Shown: piece after piece, positions 12,637 to 25,333 of the stretch | Layout of the letters: the number at the start of each line of letters is the position of its first letter | Position numbering within the stretch: position 1 is the first letter of the stretch | Made by a program: the position numbers and the translations under genes | Notes under the pieces: generated by a model | What the model saw: only the letters and a program-made list of their open reading frames with translations | Told to the model about the DNA's origin: nothing | The model's database searches: none | Assembly: GCA_033980235.1 (NCBI GenBank) | Contig: CM067072.1 | Location: 25,822,192-25,886,191 of the forward strand | From: Diadema setosum | Lineage: Eukaryota; Echinodermata; Echinoidea; Diadematoida; Diadematidae | Length of the DNA: 64,000 nt | Direction of reading: 5' to 3'

Positions 12637-14889
12637 AGAGATCCTCTTTGAAATCTATCTTGGTGTGTTTGTATATATATATATATATTCCTCGAAGTTG
12701 TCATATTCTCCATTTCAGTTGGTGCGGCATATACTTCAAGGAATAAAATTCAAGCCTCAGAGATATGTAAGATGTCATTATGTATCTATTTCCTTGGTCA
12801 ATTTGATTGCGCTCTGCTGCCGTCACAGCGGGGTAGGTCGTCTATTTTGCCTGCCAGATAACATCAACATGTTGTCAGAGAGAATGGCTCCAAATTTTGA
12901 TGGACTCGCCGCCTGTTAGGGGATCATTGATATCAATCGTCAGAAGTTTGGATCATAATACGCTTCGTACATGTATTCAGAGAGAGAACAAGATGAAAGG
13001 AAAGGGGGTGGGGTGGGAGAAGGGGAAATATAGCAAGAATTGGGCACATAGTAAAGGTATGGGGAGATGGGAGGGGAAATTATCTTTTGGTAATAATGTG
13101 GTACTACAGTAGTCTTGTTGCAGTGCTCCATGCACTTCATGGTCAAAAAGTTCTTGACATACTAGCGACGCATAGTTCTGTGCAATTTGATATTGTGGAC
13201 CTTCTATCTTTTTTTTTTTTCTTAAGTCAGGGAAGGATCGATAGATCCACAGAAATCTTGTATAGGGCAGCCGCATTTGGCATGAATTAAATGGGTGCAG
13301 CTGATTTGATAGGTGGGTAATGGGAAATTGATTCGAGAGTTGGTCAGGATGATAAAAAAAGAATAGAATTTGATAGAAGCATATGGCCATCATTTGTAAG
13401 TATACCTGCTTTCTCAAAAAGGGTGAATTACAGAGGATTGTAAATCTGATTGAAATGCTTCTCCATCTCTTTGAGTCTATTTTGCCTGGTTTTGATTGGA
13501 GATGTGTAGAAGGATTTTGCTCTGTTTCGTTTTTGTTGTGGATCTACGAGCATTGCAGGGTGAGACCTAGGCACTAGAATAATGGATTTTCCCCGAGTCC
13601 TTCAACTATAAAGTAAGAGACAAATACAGAATACTACACATGATCTCTTTAAGTGCCAAAGATTGTTGGTTAAGGGAAAAAAATAGAGAAGAAGATGTAG
13701 AGGAGGCGGAGAAATTCATCATTCTTTTAAATGTCATCCGCAACAATTTGCATTCAAATAGGGGAAGAATAAGAGGAATGAGAATGAGCGCTATTACGGT
13801 AGAGGGGAAATGACAATGGGCCGAGGATTATGCCATAGAGGGTAGACATATTTTGATCTTGAAGAGGTAGTAGTAACATATTGTTGCCATTTGTAAAAAT
13901 ATGCAGTGTGCCTGTGCGTGGACTTGAATTTGGGATTTCTGAGCTCGGAGAAGGGGATGGAACGAGACAGTAAAGGGTAAGGTTGGGAGTTGATGGGTGA
14001 GTGGCGGGGAGGGGAGGGGGAGAGATGGGGGAAGTGAAGATCTGGCGTGTCGTGTCGGGAATGCATTCATGCATCCGCTGAGCCATAGCAACCCGGTGAC
14101 ATCTTAATGTGACAACACAATCAAAACAGTGGGATATGGAGGCATGCATAATGTAGGAGATGAAGGGAAGGGATGCGGGCAGGCAAACAGGTGCACGGAT
14201 GCAGAATCCTTCCCCGTCATTGCTGGCGGGCAAGGAGTAAGGAGGGGGGGGGGAGGGAGAGGGGTAATAAGGATGGACTCCGCCCGGAAGATGAGTGCTG
14301 ATGATTGTGCCCCTGCCCTGCCTAATCTTCCTTGTATCTATCAATCAAGATACAGCGTGGTTGTAAAGGGTAATTGCCTGATTCGTTCTCCGGCAAGCAC
14401 CACGTCGACATTTGGAGGAAAGGGAAGGGATAGGATTGGAGGGGAGGGGGTTAGAATCACAGGATGGAGACTACTGAAATTTAGAGATGGCGTTCTCTGG
14501 AGGGCAGTGAATGTTTCTTCTTACCTTCAGGTCATTACTGGACCTTTTTGATGTCCTTCATCCACGTCACTCACGCTGAGCTAAAGGAGGTAGTCTGTAT
14601 TTCTCTTTACTCAGGGGAGGCCCCTTTGAGTTTCAGCCAAAATTTCGTCTGGAGATTGCAGTCCAAACCAAAATAAACGTGTACCTATGTGTGTGAAAGT
14701 GAGAACAGAAAGTGAAAGTGAGGATCCTCCCTTTTTCCTATGTAACACCAAAGCCATCTCCCAGTCTTTTTAAAAAAACATAGTGTGCTTTTAATAATCA
14801 TTTTTGCTTTGTTTTGTTTTGTTTGTGCTGCAGTGCAGAGCAACACAAACTGTGTGGGCACCACAGATTGCCCATTTCAATGACACATG
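12637..14889. other. Intronic sequence with long purine-rich tracts
   Basis: A short TA array lies at 12673-12690. Purine-biased G/A tracts occur at about 12988-13080, 13680-13765, 13990-14040 and 14240-14275 plus 14415-14455. They generate opposed 140- and 196-codon open frames rich in Gly/Arg or Pro/Ser, with no recognisable domain. I do not call these genes. Confidence 0.6.
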
Positions 14890-15052
14890 CAGGGAAACTT
14901 CACCATAATGAGTACCTAAAACTTTAACAAGCACCTGGTTATGTCAGGTTTGTCATCATATCAGGGTTCAAAAACCATGAAATTCAAAGAGTTGGGACCT
15001 GCCAAATTACTGAGGGTTTTGTTATATCCAACCTTATAACGAGGCTTCACTG
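14890..15052. mobile_element. pogo-like MITE (family 3A), copy 1
   Basis: About 163-bp element starting CAGGGAAACTTCACCATAAT and ending with the reverse complement of CAGTGAAGCCTCGTTATAAG. It aligns along its length with 47949-48121: both contain AGGTTT, CATATCAGGGTTCAAAAA or its ATTTCAGGGTTCAAAAA equivalent, an AAAGAGTTGGGACCTGC-like block and an ATATCCAACC/ATAGCCAGCC block. No open frame. Confidence 0.82.
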
Positions 15053-17856
15053 TGTACCACCATCTTTAGCTGCCATGAGCTTAGATCTCCCAAGAGCCAC
15101 TCCTGCCTTTCACAGAAGATGGCTGCCTTCTTGGAAGGGGTACCTTTTAAGTGCTGTGCAGCCCTAATTTGTGAATGGTCACAAGGGAGTTATGTATAAA
15201 AGTAGTTGTAGCTAATAGACAGCAAAGGTCATCATCATTATCAGTAGAATGATGCAGCACGACTACAGGATAAGAGTCTATTCCGGCTGTCACTCTCGGG
15301 AATGATGAGACAATTTGCTGTAAAGGATACCCCTCCCCATGATAATACAAGTGATTGACAAGGAGCATTTCTTTTATAAGAGGTATTATTCAGGGGTGAT
15401 AATTCAGATGATGAAATGTCACATTTTTATCCATTTCATGATCAACCACATGCCAGCTGTTCATTCAGACCACTTACGGAAGTTCCTTTTATTTTATTTT
15501 CATTTTATTTTGTGAGTAGCCTGCACCCCTTTGCTCCTTTTTCTTCTCCTTCTGCCCCCTTCCATCTGTAAAGATTTTTTCATCTGAGCTGCTGTCATTT
15601 GCAAAGTGGTTTTCACGAAATATGATGAAGCTGCAACAGTTAAACTCGAAATAGCCACGGGATGAGAACGGAAAGTTGGGGGAACGCCAGGGGAGTGGAT
15701 GAAATGCACATTGGGGCTATTACCCTCAAAGAATGGCTTCCTTAAGGAGAGGCGTGGGAGGGCAGCGTCCAGAAACACACAAACAACCAGGGTGGATAAT
15801 GGCATGGGAGGAAGAGGCGCAGAGGCCACCCCCTCCATCCGTCCGGAGCCTTGTAGCACCTCCCGCGCTCCTCGTCTTCGCAGTCGGTGAATGCAATTAG
15901 AGCGGAGCGGTGAGGGACGCCGTGCAGTCAATCATGGTAGGGCGTATGCCATCCCTGTCTGGTGCTCAGAAATATAAACAATGGAGAGGTTCATAGGAGT
16001 GCTTTACCGGGCTTCACATCTGTATGGATTTCAAACTGTGGTGAGATGTTTAACTGCATTTTCCCCCAAACCATACAACTAATAACCCCTCATGATTTGG
16101 GGGGGGGGGGGGTAAAAACGTGAAATTGATACATACAAATCTAGCGAACTCCAATACAACCCATATATTTTGTGTGGTTTTTTTTTTGGGTCAATTTAGA
16201 GACTTGCCGTAAAATTAACTTCTTGCAAAAAATAATGCCTTGTTGAAGGAGAAATGCAATGACAAGAGATGCAAAGGGAGGCATTTTGCAGAGTTTTCTC
16301 ATTTTGCCACTATGGTTTACGTTCACAAAGTCAGATACTCACAGAATAATTATAGCCTTTCAGTGCTGATTAACAGAACATGATATGTGCAGAATGTATG
16401 GGGCATACAGTTTGTAGCTTGTTAAAAAGCTGCTGTAGTTGATGAATACGTCTTGGCATTATGATATAAAATGAAAGTAAGTGGAAGATGAATGGATGGT
16501 CCGAAAACAATGGAGGACCTTTTGTATAACTTACCTCTTCATCTGAGATCTGAGAGATGAATCATGTCATTTCTAATGATTTCTACAGTGATTATGAATG
16601 CAGTTTTTGCTTTAGTATGACAGTTTTGCTGCAGTGACCGGACTTGAAAAAATTCGACGGACTACATACACACTTGTACTGCACAGAGTGACCTAGGTCT
16701 AGATAGAATTCTGTAGTGTTTCATTATGATGATAATGATGATCAAACGAGCACCACAATCATTACTTCAATATTGAATGTGATCCGATTGAAAAGGGGGA
16801 ATTTGATACCCCATCAAACATTTTGGGTTGAGAAGAATTTTATTAGTGTCCTGAGTCCTTTCCAAAGTTATGTGAAAGTAAAAATGGGCAGTGGACATGT
16901 CTTAGTTGTATTTTAGAGTGATATCAACCAAAGGCCATATGAGAAGAACATGCTTTTGAGCTCTGCTCATATCCGGTAATGTTCGGCACCGAAGAGGCAT
17001 ATAAACTTTCCTCTCCGATTACGGGGGTTGATCATGTGACCGGCTGCTAATATGCAATATTAGGGTCCGTGACTGAAACCAATTTCAGTGAGACAGGCAA
17101 CATTGATCATGTGAGCTGGTGCTAGGCGATGGTCGGGCAGACAAATTAAACTGTCAGAGAGGTGAGTTGCATTGGCCAAGCCTCGTGGAAGCTCCAAAGA
17201 GTTGAGAGAGAGAGAGAGAGAAAAAAAAAGAAAAAGAAAACCAAAGGCCAGTACTGGCCTTCTTCCTCCAAAACATGGCAGAGACATTCTACGGCTGTGT
17301 CGTGATTGATACTTACGCGTTTTCCCGTTCAAGCTGTGTGCTCCTGGATGGTGACAGATGCTGAGGAAATGTATCGCCTGAGGTGACTCTCTGGTCCTGT
17401 AAAGCCTGTTTTAAACAGTGGATAAATGAACAAAATGCACAGATGAACGAGTGAATGAGTGAATTCAATCACAAATAAATCATCTCCCGAGGAAAAGAAG
17501 CTAAAAATCTTCAGCAATTCCTTGTATCAACTAAATCTTTTTATCTGCAAAATCCTCGGAAAATCTGCACATCCCGGACAGCCCATAGTTGATGAATAAT
17601 ACATGCTATTAAAAGAAATTTGATTGAGCGTACAGTGCATAATCATATTGAGATTTGCATTCGCAGTATACGGAAATAGAAATGTTAAGCCATCTGGGCA
17701 TCAGCACCACACATTGTTTAAGTCAATACTATGGAAGCATAAACTTCTGAGAAAATAAAATGGAGAGAAACTGCAATAAGATGCTGGAAGGATGCATCGC
17801 CGTGGTAACCACTCAAAGAAAAAAAAAAAGGAACAAATGATAAACACAGTTAGTAC
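15053..17856. other. Intronic sequence with a CpG-rich patch near 15.7-15.95 kb
   Basis: No gene recognised. From about 15740 to 15950 CpG frequency rises (for example CCGTCCGG, CCCGCGCTCCTCG, GAGCGGAGCGG), and the patch ends beside an AATTAG homeodomain-type core. This makes it a candidate regulatory element. A G run lies at 16098-16112 and a GA/A run at 17204-17240. Confidence 0.45.
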
Positions 17857-18110
17857 TTAGGCATTAGCGATCCATGGGCTGGACAGAGGATACGGAGTCA
17901 CCGTTAAGGGGAGCAGGTTAGAATAATGAGTAGACTCCTGCTGGAAACGGATACCTCTCGCAAAAGAGGAGAGAGCCGGACAAAAGGGGGGAATACCGTG
18001 CACGGAGGGAAAAGTAAATCTAACCCCATTGCTGCGGATCGAATTTGCTTGAGATTGCAATCAATCAGAACCGGCAAATAATTGAAGTGGGGAGTTATTT
18101 GATTAAGCTA
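17857..18110. promoter_or_regulatory. Candidate intronic regulatory patch (CpG-enriched)
   Basis: Balanced-composition stretch with about nine CpG, purine-rich spacers and a GTTATTTGATTAAGCTAACC homeodomain-like end. The surrounding intron is CpG-poor and AT-rich. Function is inferred only from composition. Confidence 0.3.
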
Positions 18111-21100
18111 ACCATTATTGATGGAAGAAAATGAGGCACACGTTTCAAGTTCCATTGCGATCTCCAGCCCCACCCCTCCCCCCTTTCCCTTCCAATCCTC
18201 AGTCTGTCCTTCCCGGGTCTTGTATATTTAGCATTCTGTACCGCACAAATATATAAGTATATATGAGATCTGCCCCAATAACTGATTTCCAGTATAACAG
18301 ACCAAGAAAGAAAGAAAAATTGAGACTTTTTCAACATTCCTAGCATGTTATTGCACATTTATTATTGTACCCGAGACATTTTGGTGACAACGCTGTTGTT
18401 ATGCTGCTAATTCCCATTTCGGAGCTTACACTGTACACTTCCACTCCCTTTGGATTTGCCTGCTTGCTCTAAAGCACTCGAGTTTCAGCATTTTCCAAGG
18501 AGCATCAGGCTAAATGAAAATTGCTAAATTGTTACTCAATTAATATCGAACAAAAAGAAAGTGTTTCAGATAAGTATATCATGAATAGAAATATGCTGAG
18601 CAGTTCTAAATGATCATATCTGCACGTTGTCCTCAACGTCATTTGTTTTTCACACACACACACTAAGAAAACTTTGACTGAGTATTGGAACATGCAGAGA
18701 TAATTGCCTAAGTATTGAAGAGAGTGCAGTGTATGGGTTAGCTCCTAGCTATGGCTTCATACAGCAACATATGCAAACCTGGCATACTGGCATACGGATA
18801 TTTTTGCGAATGGGGAGGTCACAGACATTTCCATGAGATGTTGTTTTCCGAATTGACACCGAGGCGAGCATAAGTGGAATATTATCCTTGACATTTTCGT
18901 GTGTTCTTAAATTTGCCGTCCAATAGTAATTTGCAAAATTTGTGAAAATTAAACCTTCATGAAAACAACAGCTTACACAGTAGCTCAGGTTGTTGCAAAT
19001 AAACGTATGTATGAAGAGAAGTGTGTACAGTCATCCCAATACATGTAGTTAAGCAATTGTTATGCCAAATGGCGTGTTATTTTGTCTCCTTTGCCTGCAA
19101 AGGGACTTTGATTTTGATTTTGATTTTATTTATTTTCTCCTCTTTTTCCCTCCTTCCCTTGGTTATCTTTAAATCATAAATCTTTTGAATAATGCATCCT
19201 CTTATTACCTTGGCAAAGATCGATCAGTGAGCTGCTCTGTCAGTAGTGCATTTCACAAGCACCTTGGGGAATCGTTCCAATTTGGCCAAGCCCCCCCTCC
19301 CCCCCCCCTCCCTTCCCCCCCCCCCCCCTCCCTCCCCCATACTCCCATCTCTGCGAGTGAAAACTTTAAGACGACAGGATTGGGCAACTTGTATTCAAGG
19401 CAATGCATTTTAGGAGATAATCATGCTGAAGATGCATGACCGTCGATTACCGGCACATTTCTTTTTTTCTTCTTTTATTTCCATATTTTTTTCCCCCCAT
19501 CCCGGCAGACTGTGGCAGGATATTTGAATGGCCCGTTTTCCTATTTGTCTGGACATGATAAAGGAGGTTCCATTTCACAGTGTAGCCATTCAGCATCAAT
19601 CATTAGTGTAGCTTTGCAGCTTTTGAGCCTTTGAGCTGTTCCAGCTCTCTTTTGGTGTTTGCATTCTTTTTTTCTTTTGATATGTTTATGTGTGTGTGTG
19701 TGTGTGTGTGTGTGTCTGTCTGTCTGTGTACTCTCTTTGGTAGTACATCATTAGGGCTTCAGAGAAGAAAAGTGAGTTGCTCTTTAGGAGAGATATTGTT
19801 AGCCATTTTCGGGAATAGATGAATCATCACCATTTCTTAAAATTTTTCAAGTCATGGAAAGTGTTTTTAGAAGATGGATCTTAAACCTTTTTGTTATTTT
19901 TTGCAGAACCCAATATGCAATGAAGATTTATCTTGACATGAATATGTACATTACTCGATGGAAATATATATATGGATAAATAGATATATCGATGGAGAGA
20001 TGTATAGAGAGAGATATTAGACAGCTATATAAATGTATGTAGAGAAAAGATAAAAATCAACATAGACAGATACATGAACTTACCAACATATAAATTAGCA
20101 TATATATTTACACAGATATAGTCATTTAGATGGCAGACTTGTATCATGAGAGATACCCAAAAATGCATACAGTATATAATGCCGGTATACCACTTCTGCG
20201 AGATAGGGTATATGGGAAGGAGGATAGTTTCTGTCATAGCAAAAATCTTGAGCCGACATAAAGTCACGTGGGGGATGAGTGTCGCTTGCAATTCACCAAC
20301 CAGTGATCACATGACTACTAGCTCTTTCACTCTCAAGAGCAGCATTATCTTTATGCAATGTCAGTGGGATTTGAGGATGGAGGTCTTGAAAGGGTTAATG
20401 AATGGGAGGGGTGGGGTTTTCTACTGATGAGGGAGCCCATCCCCTCTATCTTTCTCGGGGGGGGGGGGGGAGCTGAGATGAAACCTCATTTACAACGTAC
20501 TCGTGTACAACAAGTGTCTTCCAAGATTTCATGACAGCAGTGTGTATACCCATACAGAGTGCACAATGAAGAGATGACTCTCATCAGCCAATCATTTCTC
20601 TGGGATCTGGAGGTTTGATATAAGCCAGGGATGGGGGATAGGGGGCTTCAAACCAGCATTGAGCACCTCATGGCAATTGAAAGCAAATCATATATTAATT
20701 TGATTGCAATCTCGCTTTGCCCATGTCTTGAGCCAAAAAGTTTCCTCTCTTTAGCAACTAGAATGTTTTAAAAGATATATTAGAAAAAAGACAAACAAAC
20801 CTAGGATACATTTTCAAGGCCATTTGCCATAACCAGCCTTTTTTGTCTGTTTCAGATGGTAACAGATACACTATAGAGCTAAAGGTATTGGTAACAATGA
20901 GAGTGGGCTGTGTAGAGAATATGCTGATTGATGTATTCAGGTATTCCAATGCGCAAAGTTTCGTTTGTGACTGTTTTTTTCTTGTATCAAGCAAGAAAAA
21001 AAAAAAAGAAAAGAAAAAGAAAAGACAATTACAGCCATGATCAATTACTGTGGAAGATGGGTAGTTATCATAAGACAAAAGTTGTTTTTCTTATCATGGG

Positions 21101-21687
21101 CTTTTCTTGTTGCCAAAAAAAAAAAAAAAAAAAAGCCCGTGCACCATACATATGTTTGTTGAAACTTACAGTGAGCTGGAGGGAGCTATTTAAAGGATTT
21201 CAAGTGAAATATATGAGCTTCTTATGTGGAAAGTAGATTAGGCCCTTCGGAGTATGCACCATTAGTAGTAATGGGAGAGCTGACTGCTAAGTGCCTTTTC
21301 GTGGTTCCAAATTATGGACAGACATAATATAGTAGGGCTGGAGATGGGTAAATTACCCAAGCTATTAAAGCAAAGCCATCAAAAGAGTTTCGGGGCCATC
21401 AAACATTATCATGCCAACATATTTTCCCCAACAATTTATATGGCAAAAAGAAAGAAAGAGAGAAAAAAACACACACACTCACAAAAAAGCATATAAACAA
21501 AATGTATAGGGTGTAGATGATAGGAGAGATGGGAGATGGGAGATGCCAGATATTAGATGCTGGATGCAGGGCTGAAATGGCTCTCCGCTAACGAACTGCC
21601 TTTGTGGCGCAGCCTGATATCAGATTTGTCGAAATTGTGGGAGTTAATTCATGTGAAACATACAGTCTCTTTGTCTCATCCATGCAT
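18111..21687. other. Intronic sequence with simple repeats
   Basis: Contains a C-rich run (about 19290-19336), a (GT)n run (19689-19714), a G run (20458-20471), A/GA-rich runs at 20994-21026 and 21115-21135, and a GAAA/ACAC tract at 21452-21490. No gene recognised. Short open frames across these runs are by-products. Confidence 0.6.
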
Positions 21688-21729
21688 CATGTTCAACAGG
21701 ATGGCCGTAATGCCATCCTGTTGAACATG
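21688..21729. repeat. Perfect hairpin-forming inverted repeat
   Basis: Two perfectly complementary 18-nt arms, CATGTTCAACAGGATGGC and GCCATCCTGTTGAACATG, separated by the six bases CGTAAT. The surrounding bases add only imperfect pairing (TCTCTTT on one side, AAAGAGA on the other). No coding sense is apparent. It could be the centre of a small transposon, a structured RNA or a recombination product. Confidence 0.95.
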
Positions 21730-22301
21730 GTGTTTAAAGAGAGTAGAAAATGCTCTGGAGCCTGATCTTGCATTTGTATTAAATGTTATAAAGTATACAG
21801 AATGTAGCAAAAAAGGCGGCTGAAAGTATACAGAGGGTAAAGTTAAGTCTTGGTTTAGTCACATTTATCAGGAGTTTTCTGCCAAATAGAGCAAATATGG
21901 ACTTGTGTTGAGTTGTAGCAGTTGAGATTTACGCACTAGACATTTCACTCGATGTTTAAGTCATGAGGTCTATTCGTGCAAATACAACCGTTAATGCCTT
22001 GCTTTTCTTCTTGCATCATATTTACTTGCATTTTGGTCATGTTTTGTTTTGATTGCACTACAGTGCAAGTTTTTGCGGTACACATTTCCATAGCTTACTT
22101 TCAAGTCTTTTTTTTTCCAGGTAATTTTTCAGGTATATTGCATTCATTGAAACACTAGATATGAACAAATCTTGTATAAACTCTCTGCAGTGAAATTGAA
22201 CAGCAGACTTTTTAATGAAGAGTCTGAGTAGCTACATACACGATTGCATGATGGGTAGTAAATTTGGAAGTGCAGTTTATCAAAAGATAATCGAGACTGA
22301 T

Positions 22302-22538
22302 TACCGTAAAGCAAGAAATTTCACGGAATGAATTTTTTTTTTGTTTTTGTTTTTGGTGCAAATAAGAGCTGATGGCTTTTTTCTCAGCCTGAAATTTTCA
22401 CGAATTGTCACTGACATTCAATGTATATACGTGTAGTCCAGACAAAAACTTTCGCGTGCATTTCGATTTCGCGAATTTCAGTTCTTGCGTTATGCGCAAA
22501 ACTAAAATGCATGCAAAAATGTCTGGTTTTACAGTAAA
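22302..22538. mobile_element. MITE family 6
   Basis: 237-bp element with terminal inverted repeats TTACCGTAAAGCAAGAAATT at the left and, reverse complemented, TTTACTGTAAAACCAGACAT at the right. Inside it has two divergent copies of a TCACGAATT/TCGCGAATTT motif. No open frame. The superfamily is not determined. Confidence 0.75.
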
Positions 22539-22884
22539 TCAACTGAAATAAATCCACTTGCGTTGTGGCATTGCTTTTTCCACTCTATGAACGTAGGGGC
22601 ACAAGGGAGTGATTTATACATTACGGTCCGTTACGCAAACTGTTAACGCCCTGTAGGGAATATACCAAAACACTGGATCATCACGCATTGAAAGATTGTT
22701 GAATGGTACAGACAAACATGCATGTTGCTTGTGTGTGCGTATGTGTGTACACACAGCATGTTTTGCCGTGGCGACGTAATACATATTCATCGATGTGGAG
22801 TGATTAATCCGTTCAGACAGGTGAAACATAATGTACCTGAAAATGTTGTTCATGCCTGCATGTATGTATATTTCATAGTTTCTT

Positions 22885-22942
22885 TTAACATCTCTCCTTC
22901 TCTCTCTTGCCCCCCATCCCCCCTCCTGCCCCCTCTTTACAG
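22885..22942 (+). promoter_or_regulatory. 3' splice acceptor with long polypyrimidine tract
   Basis: Almost uninterrupted C/T tract of more than 50 bases ending CTCTTTACAG directly before the SSBP exon at 22943. It is a very strong acceptor and fixes the exon start. Confidence 0.9.
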
Positions 22943-23006
22943 CCCCCAGTAGGAGCACCCAATTCACAAGCCATGATGCAATCAATGGACCCATCCAGGC
23001 AGCCAG
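22943..23006 (+). CDS. SSBP3: SSBP2/3/4-family (Ssdp) exon, next internal exon
   Basis: Internal coding exon of 64 bp, entering in phase 0 and leaving in phase 1. It reads PPVGAPNSQAMMQ followed by SMDPSRQP and the first base of a Gly codon. The vertebrate SSBP2/3/4 sequence at this point is PPGGVPGTQPLLPN then SMDPTRQQG, so this is the exon that follows the one at 194-256, and their phases join cleanly. The donor is CCAG|GTAAGA at 23006/23007, followed by a T run and a (GT)n run. The exon lies in the disordered Pro/Gly/Met-rich region; no folded domain or catalytic residue is expected. The next expected exon (family sequence GHPNMGG and on) should begin with two bases completing the Gly codon and was not found in the remaining 41 kb. 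Confidence 0.9.
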
Positions 23007-23015
23007 GTAAGAGGT

Positions 23016-23052
23016 TTTTTTTTTTTTTTTTTTGGTGTGTGTGTGTGTGTGC
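23016..23052. repeat. T run plus (GT)n after the donor
   Basis: About 19 T followed by GGTGTGTGTGTGTGTGTG, beginning about 10 bp downstream of the SSBP donor. U-rich and UG-rich sequence just after a donor is the typical site for TIA-1 and CELF-type splicing factors. Their action here is inference. Confidence 0.9.
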
Positions 23053-23869
23053 TTTTTTGTTCTTTTAATATTCCTTCTCTGGGTTGTTTTGTGTGTTTAA
23101 TCTGAATATTTTGTCAGCCATCGGAAAGCACCTGCCTTCCTCTTCCTGAATAGAAATTTCTCTCCGTCAGCTTGCTTTTGGGAGACTACTGGTATTAGCG
23201 AGAAAACAGAAAGAAGCATACTAAAACATGAAAAGGAAAGAGAGGGAGAGAGAAACATTGCTGGAATTGTGCATGAAAAGAGAAATGGGTTTGCCTAGAT
23301 TTCTTGCTAAGTGTGTATTTGTGTGTGTATGTATGTATGTGTGTAAGTGCATATGCGCATATGTGTATGTGTGTGTGCTGTGTGTGTGAATTTTTGTGTG
23401 TATGTTTGTGTGTGTGTGTGAGTTTGAGTGCATGCTTTATGCAGTCACCTGGAGCTGGAGTTTGCGGGATTGACAAGGCTTTTAGTGCAGGGCGGGGCTG
23501 TCTCATTTTTGAGTGCCTGTTGATTCGATAGCCCAAATAATCTCGTCCTGGGGACAAATGATTCATCTGTACCATACCGAAATGGACGACAGGGATATAT
23601 CTCCCTTCTTTCTTGGACTGAAATGGAATTCAGAATCGTATTTCTGTGAGGGGAAAAATAGGCACGGATTTTTTGGGGGGAAATGAGAGGAATGTAGAAT
23701 GAAACTTATGGCGTTGCATAGTGTAGAAAAATTTGGCAAACCTCAGCAGTTTTTGTCTTTGCTGTATCAGCATTTCAGCAAAATAAAGAAAAAACAAACA
23801 CACAAGAAAGGAACATGCTACATCAAAGGCCCAGAATTTTTGCCTCTTGCTTTGTCTTTGTAAAATTAT
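23053..23869. other. Intronic sequence with TG-rich tract
   Basis: Imperfect (TG)/(TATG) tract at about 23308-23425. It produces an opposing His/Thr-rich frame on the minus strand that is not a gene. The rest is unrecognised intron. Confidence 0.6.
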
Positions 23870-25333
23870 TTAACCCTATATCTGTCACATACGCCGTAGC
23901 CAGACTGCTCAGACATTTTGCAGTGCACAGACACAAGATTGTTGATGGCCATTTCTGATTATTATTATTGACATTAATGTGTCATGTTATACATCATTTG
24001 AAAGCTTATGGTCTAAACTTTCATTTTCCATGATAATCTGAGTGAGGGCGCACTTCAATTTTAAGTAGGACGCCCTCTTATGTCACATAATTATCAATGC
24101 AAACTTATTTCTACATGTTACCACCTCATTTTTCCACACATTATTAGCTTGTATCACAAAAAGGTCTCATAGATGTTGTAGAGAATTTATTCAGCTTTCA
24201 GATGGTATGATTTTTTCATCAATAGCATCAGTACTTTTCATTTTATGAACAAAAGTCTGTGGCAATTACAACCTAGATTTCACACATTTTGTGTAATTTC
24301 TGATTTTGCGAGTGATGTTGGCCTGAAAGTAGACAAAGCGTGTTTGTATCTTGTCAAGCTGAAAATATAAATTGAATTGTGCTTTTTTCTTTCAAATCTA
24401 TATTAATCTTGTCCTATGATAATGCCATAATGATAAGATAATCTAAGGATAAAAAAATGTTATTGAAAATATCGACGTTGGAGTGTCCATGCATTCCAGT
24501 TGATCATCATATGCTAGTTTACGACTTTCTGCACTTTCCTTATTGAAACAGAATTAACTATCACAGCAGTCATTTTCTTTATGATAAACGTGCATTGAAC
24601 TGAAGTTTCGCATAGTGACGGTTTCATCATGTAATAATAATAAACAGTCAAACATACCCCAACATCAAGACTGTACAGCTTCAGGCCGCCAGCAGGAAGC
24701 TACTGTAACCCTATTGCTCCTTACACCTGCCCCGCTGGCCCCGGCTAACTACAGTAGAGACCTATTGCACTGCTGAGTAAACAGTTGCAACTGCTACACC
24801 GCATGTGCAGTGTTCATCTATTCTTCAGATCATTTATGAGGCCGATATTACTGAAACTATACCCCTTCACAGAATTCAGAGATGTTGAAATCCCTAATCT
24901 GAATGTTTTCACTTCATGTTTTACTATTTTGACTTAGATAAAATAGATGAAAATTGACCTACGTGTACGATCTTTTCATCGCTCGCGGCGATCTCTATTA
25001 CAGTCCCACATATACAGATTCGCGTAAGTTCTCCACACATGGCAAAACTGTACACAATACATTGCAGTCTGAATGCAAATGAACATGGGCGGGGCCACCA
25101 CAATTTCTTGGACTTTGAGAAAGCTTTCCTGATTGGTTAAAGGTGGGAAGCTTTTTTCACGCTGGAAATCGTTTCCTTACACTGTCAGCCAATCACAAAT
25201 GAGTTTATAGAGCGGTAGTGTCATAGCTTTTGCAGTAATCTGTCAATCAAAATAGGGCCGATAATATCGGCCGAAGCATTTCTATTGCAGTTTTTGGGCC
25301 GATTTAATCGGCCCGTGACAGAGATAGGGTTAA
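23870..25333. mobile_element. piggyBac-type non-autonomous element, ~1.46 kb
   Basis: Bounded by TTAA at 23870-23873 and 25330-25333. Terminal inverted repeats match 18 of 19: TTAACCCTATATCTGTCAC at the left, TTAACCCTATCTCTGTCAC reverse complemented at the right. TTAA target sites with CCCT-starting ends are the hallmark of the piggyBac superfamily, whose archetype begins TTAACCCTAGAAAGAT. Near the right end lie further dyads (GGGCCGATAATATCGGCC at 25254-25271 and GGGCCGATTTAATCGGCCC at 25296-25314). No open frame over 93 codons lies inside or overlaps it, so no transposase remains. It is probably mobilised in trans if at all. Confidence 0.85.

Noticed and set aside
13754..14344. 196-codon minus frame opposed to a 140-codon plus frame
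   Set aside because: Both arise from G/A-rich low-complexity sequence; no recognisable domain on either strand.
23221..23575. His/Thr-rich minus frames
   Set aside because: Translation of the complementary strand of an imperfect TG/TATG repeat.
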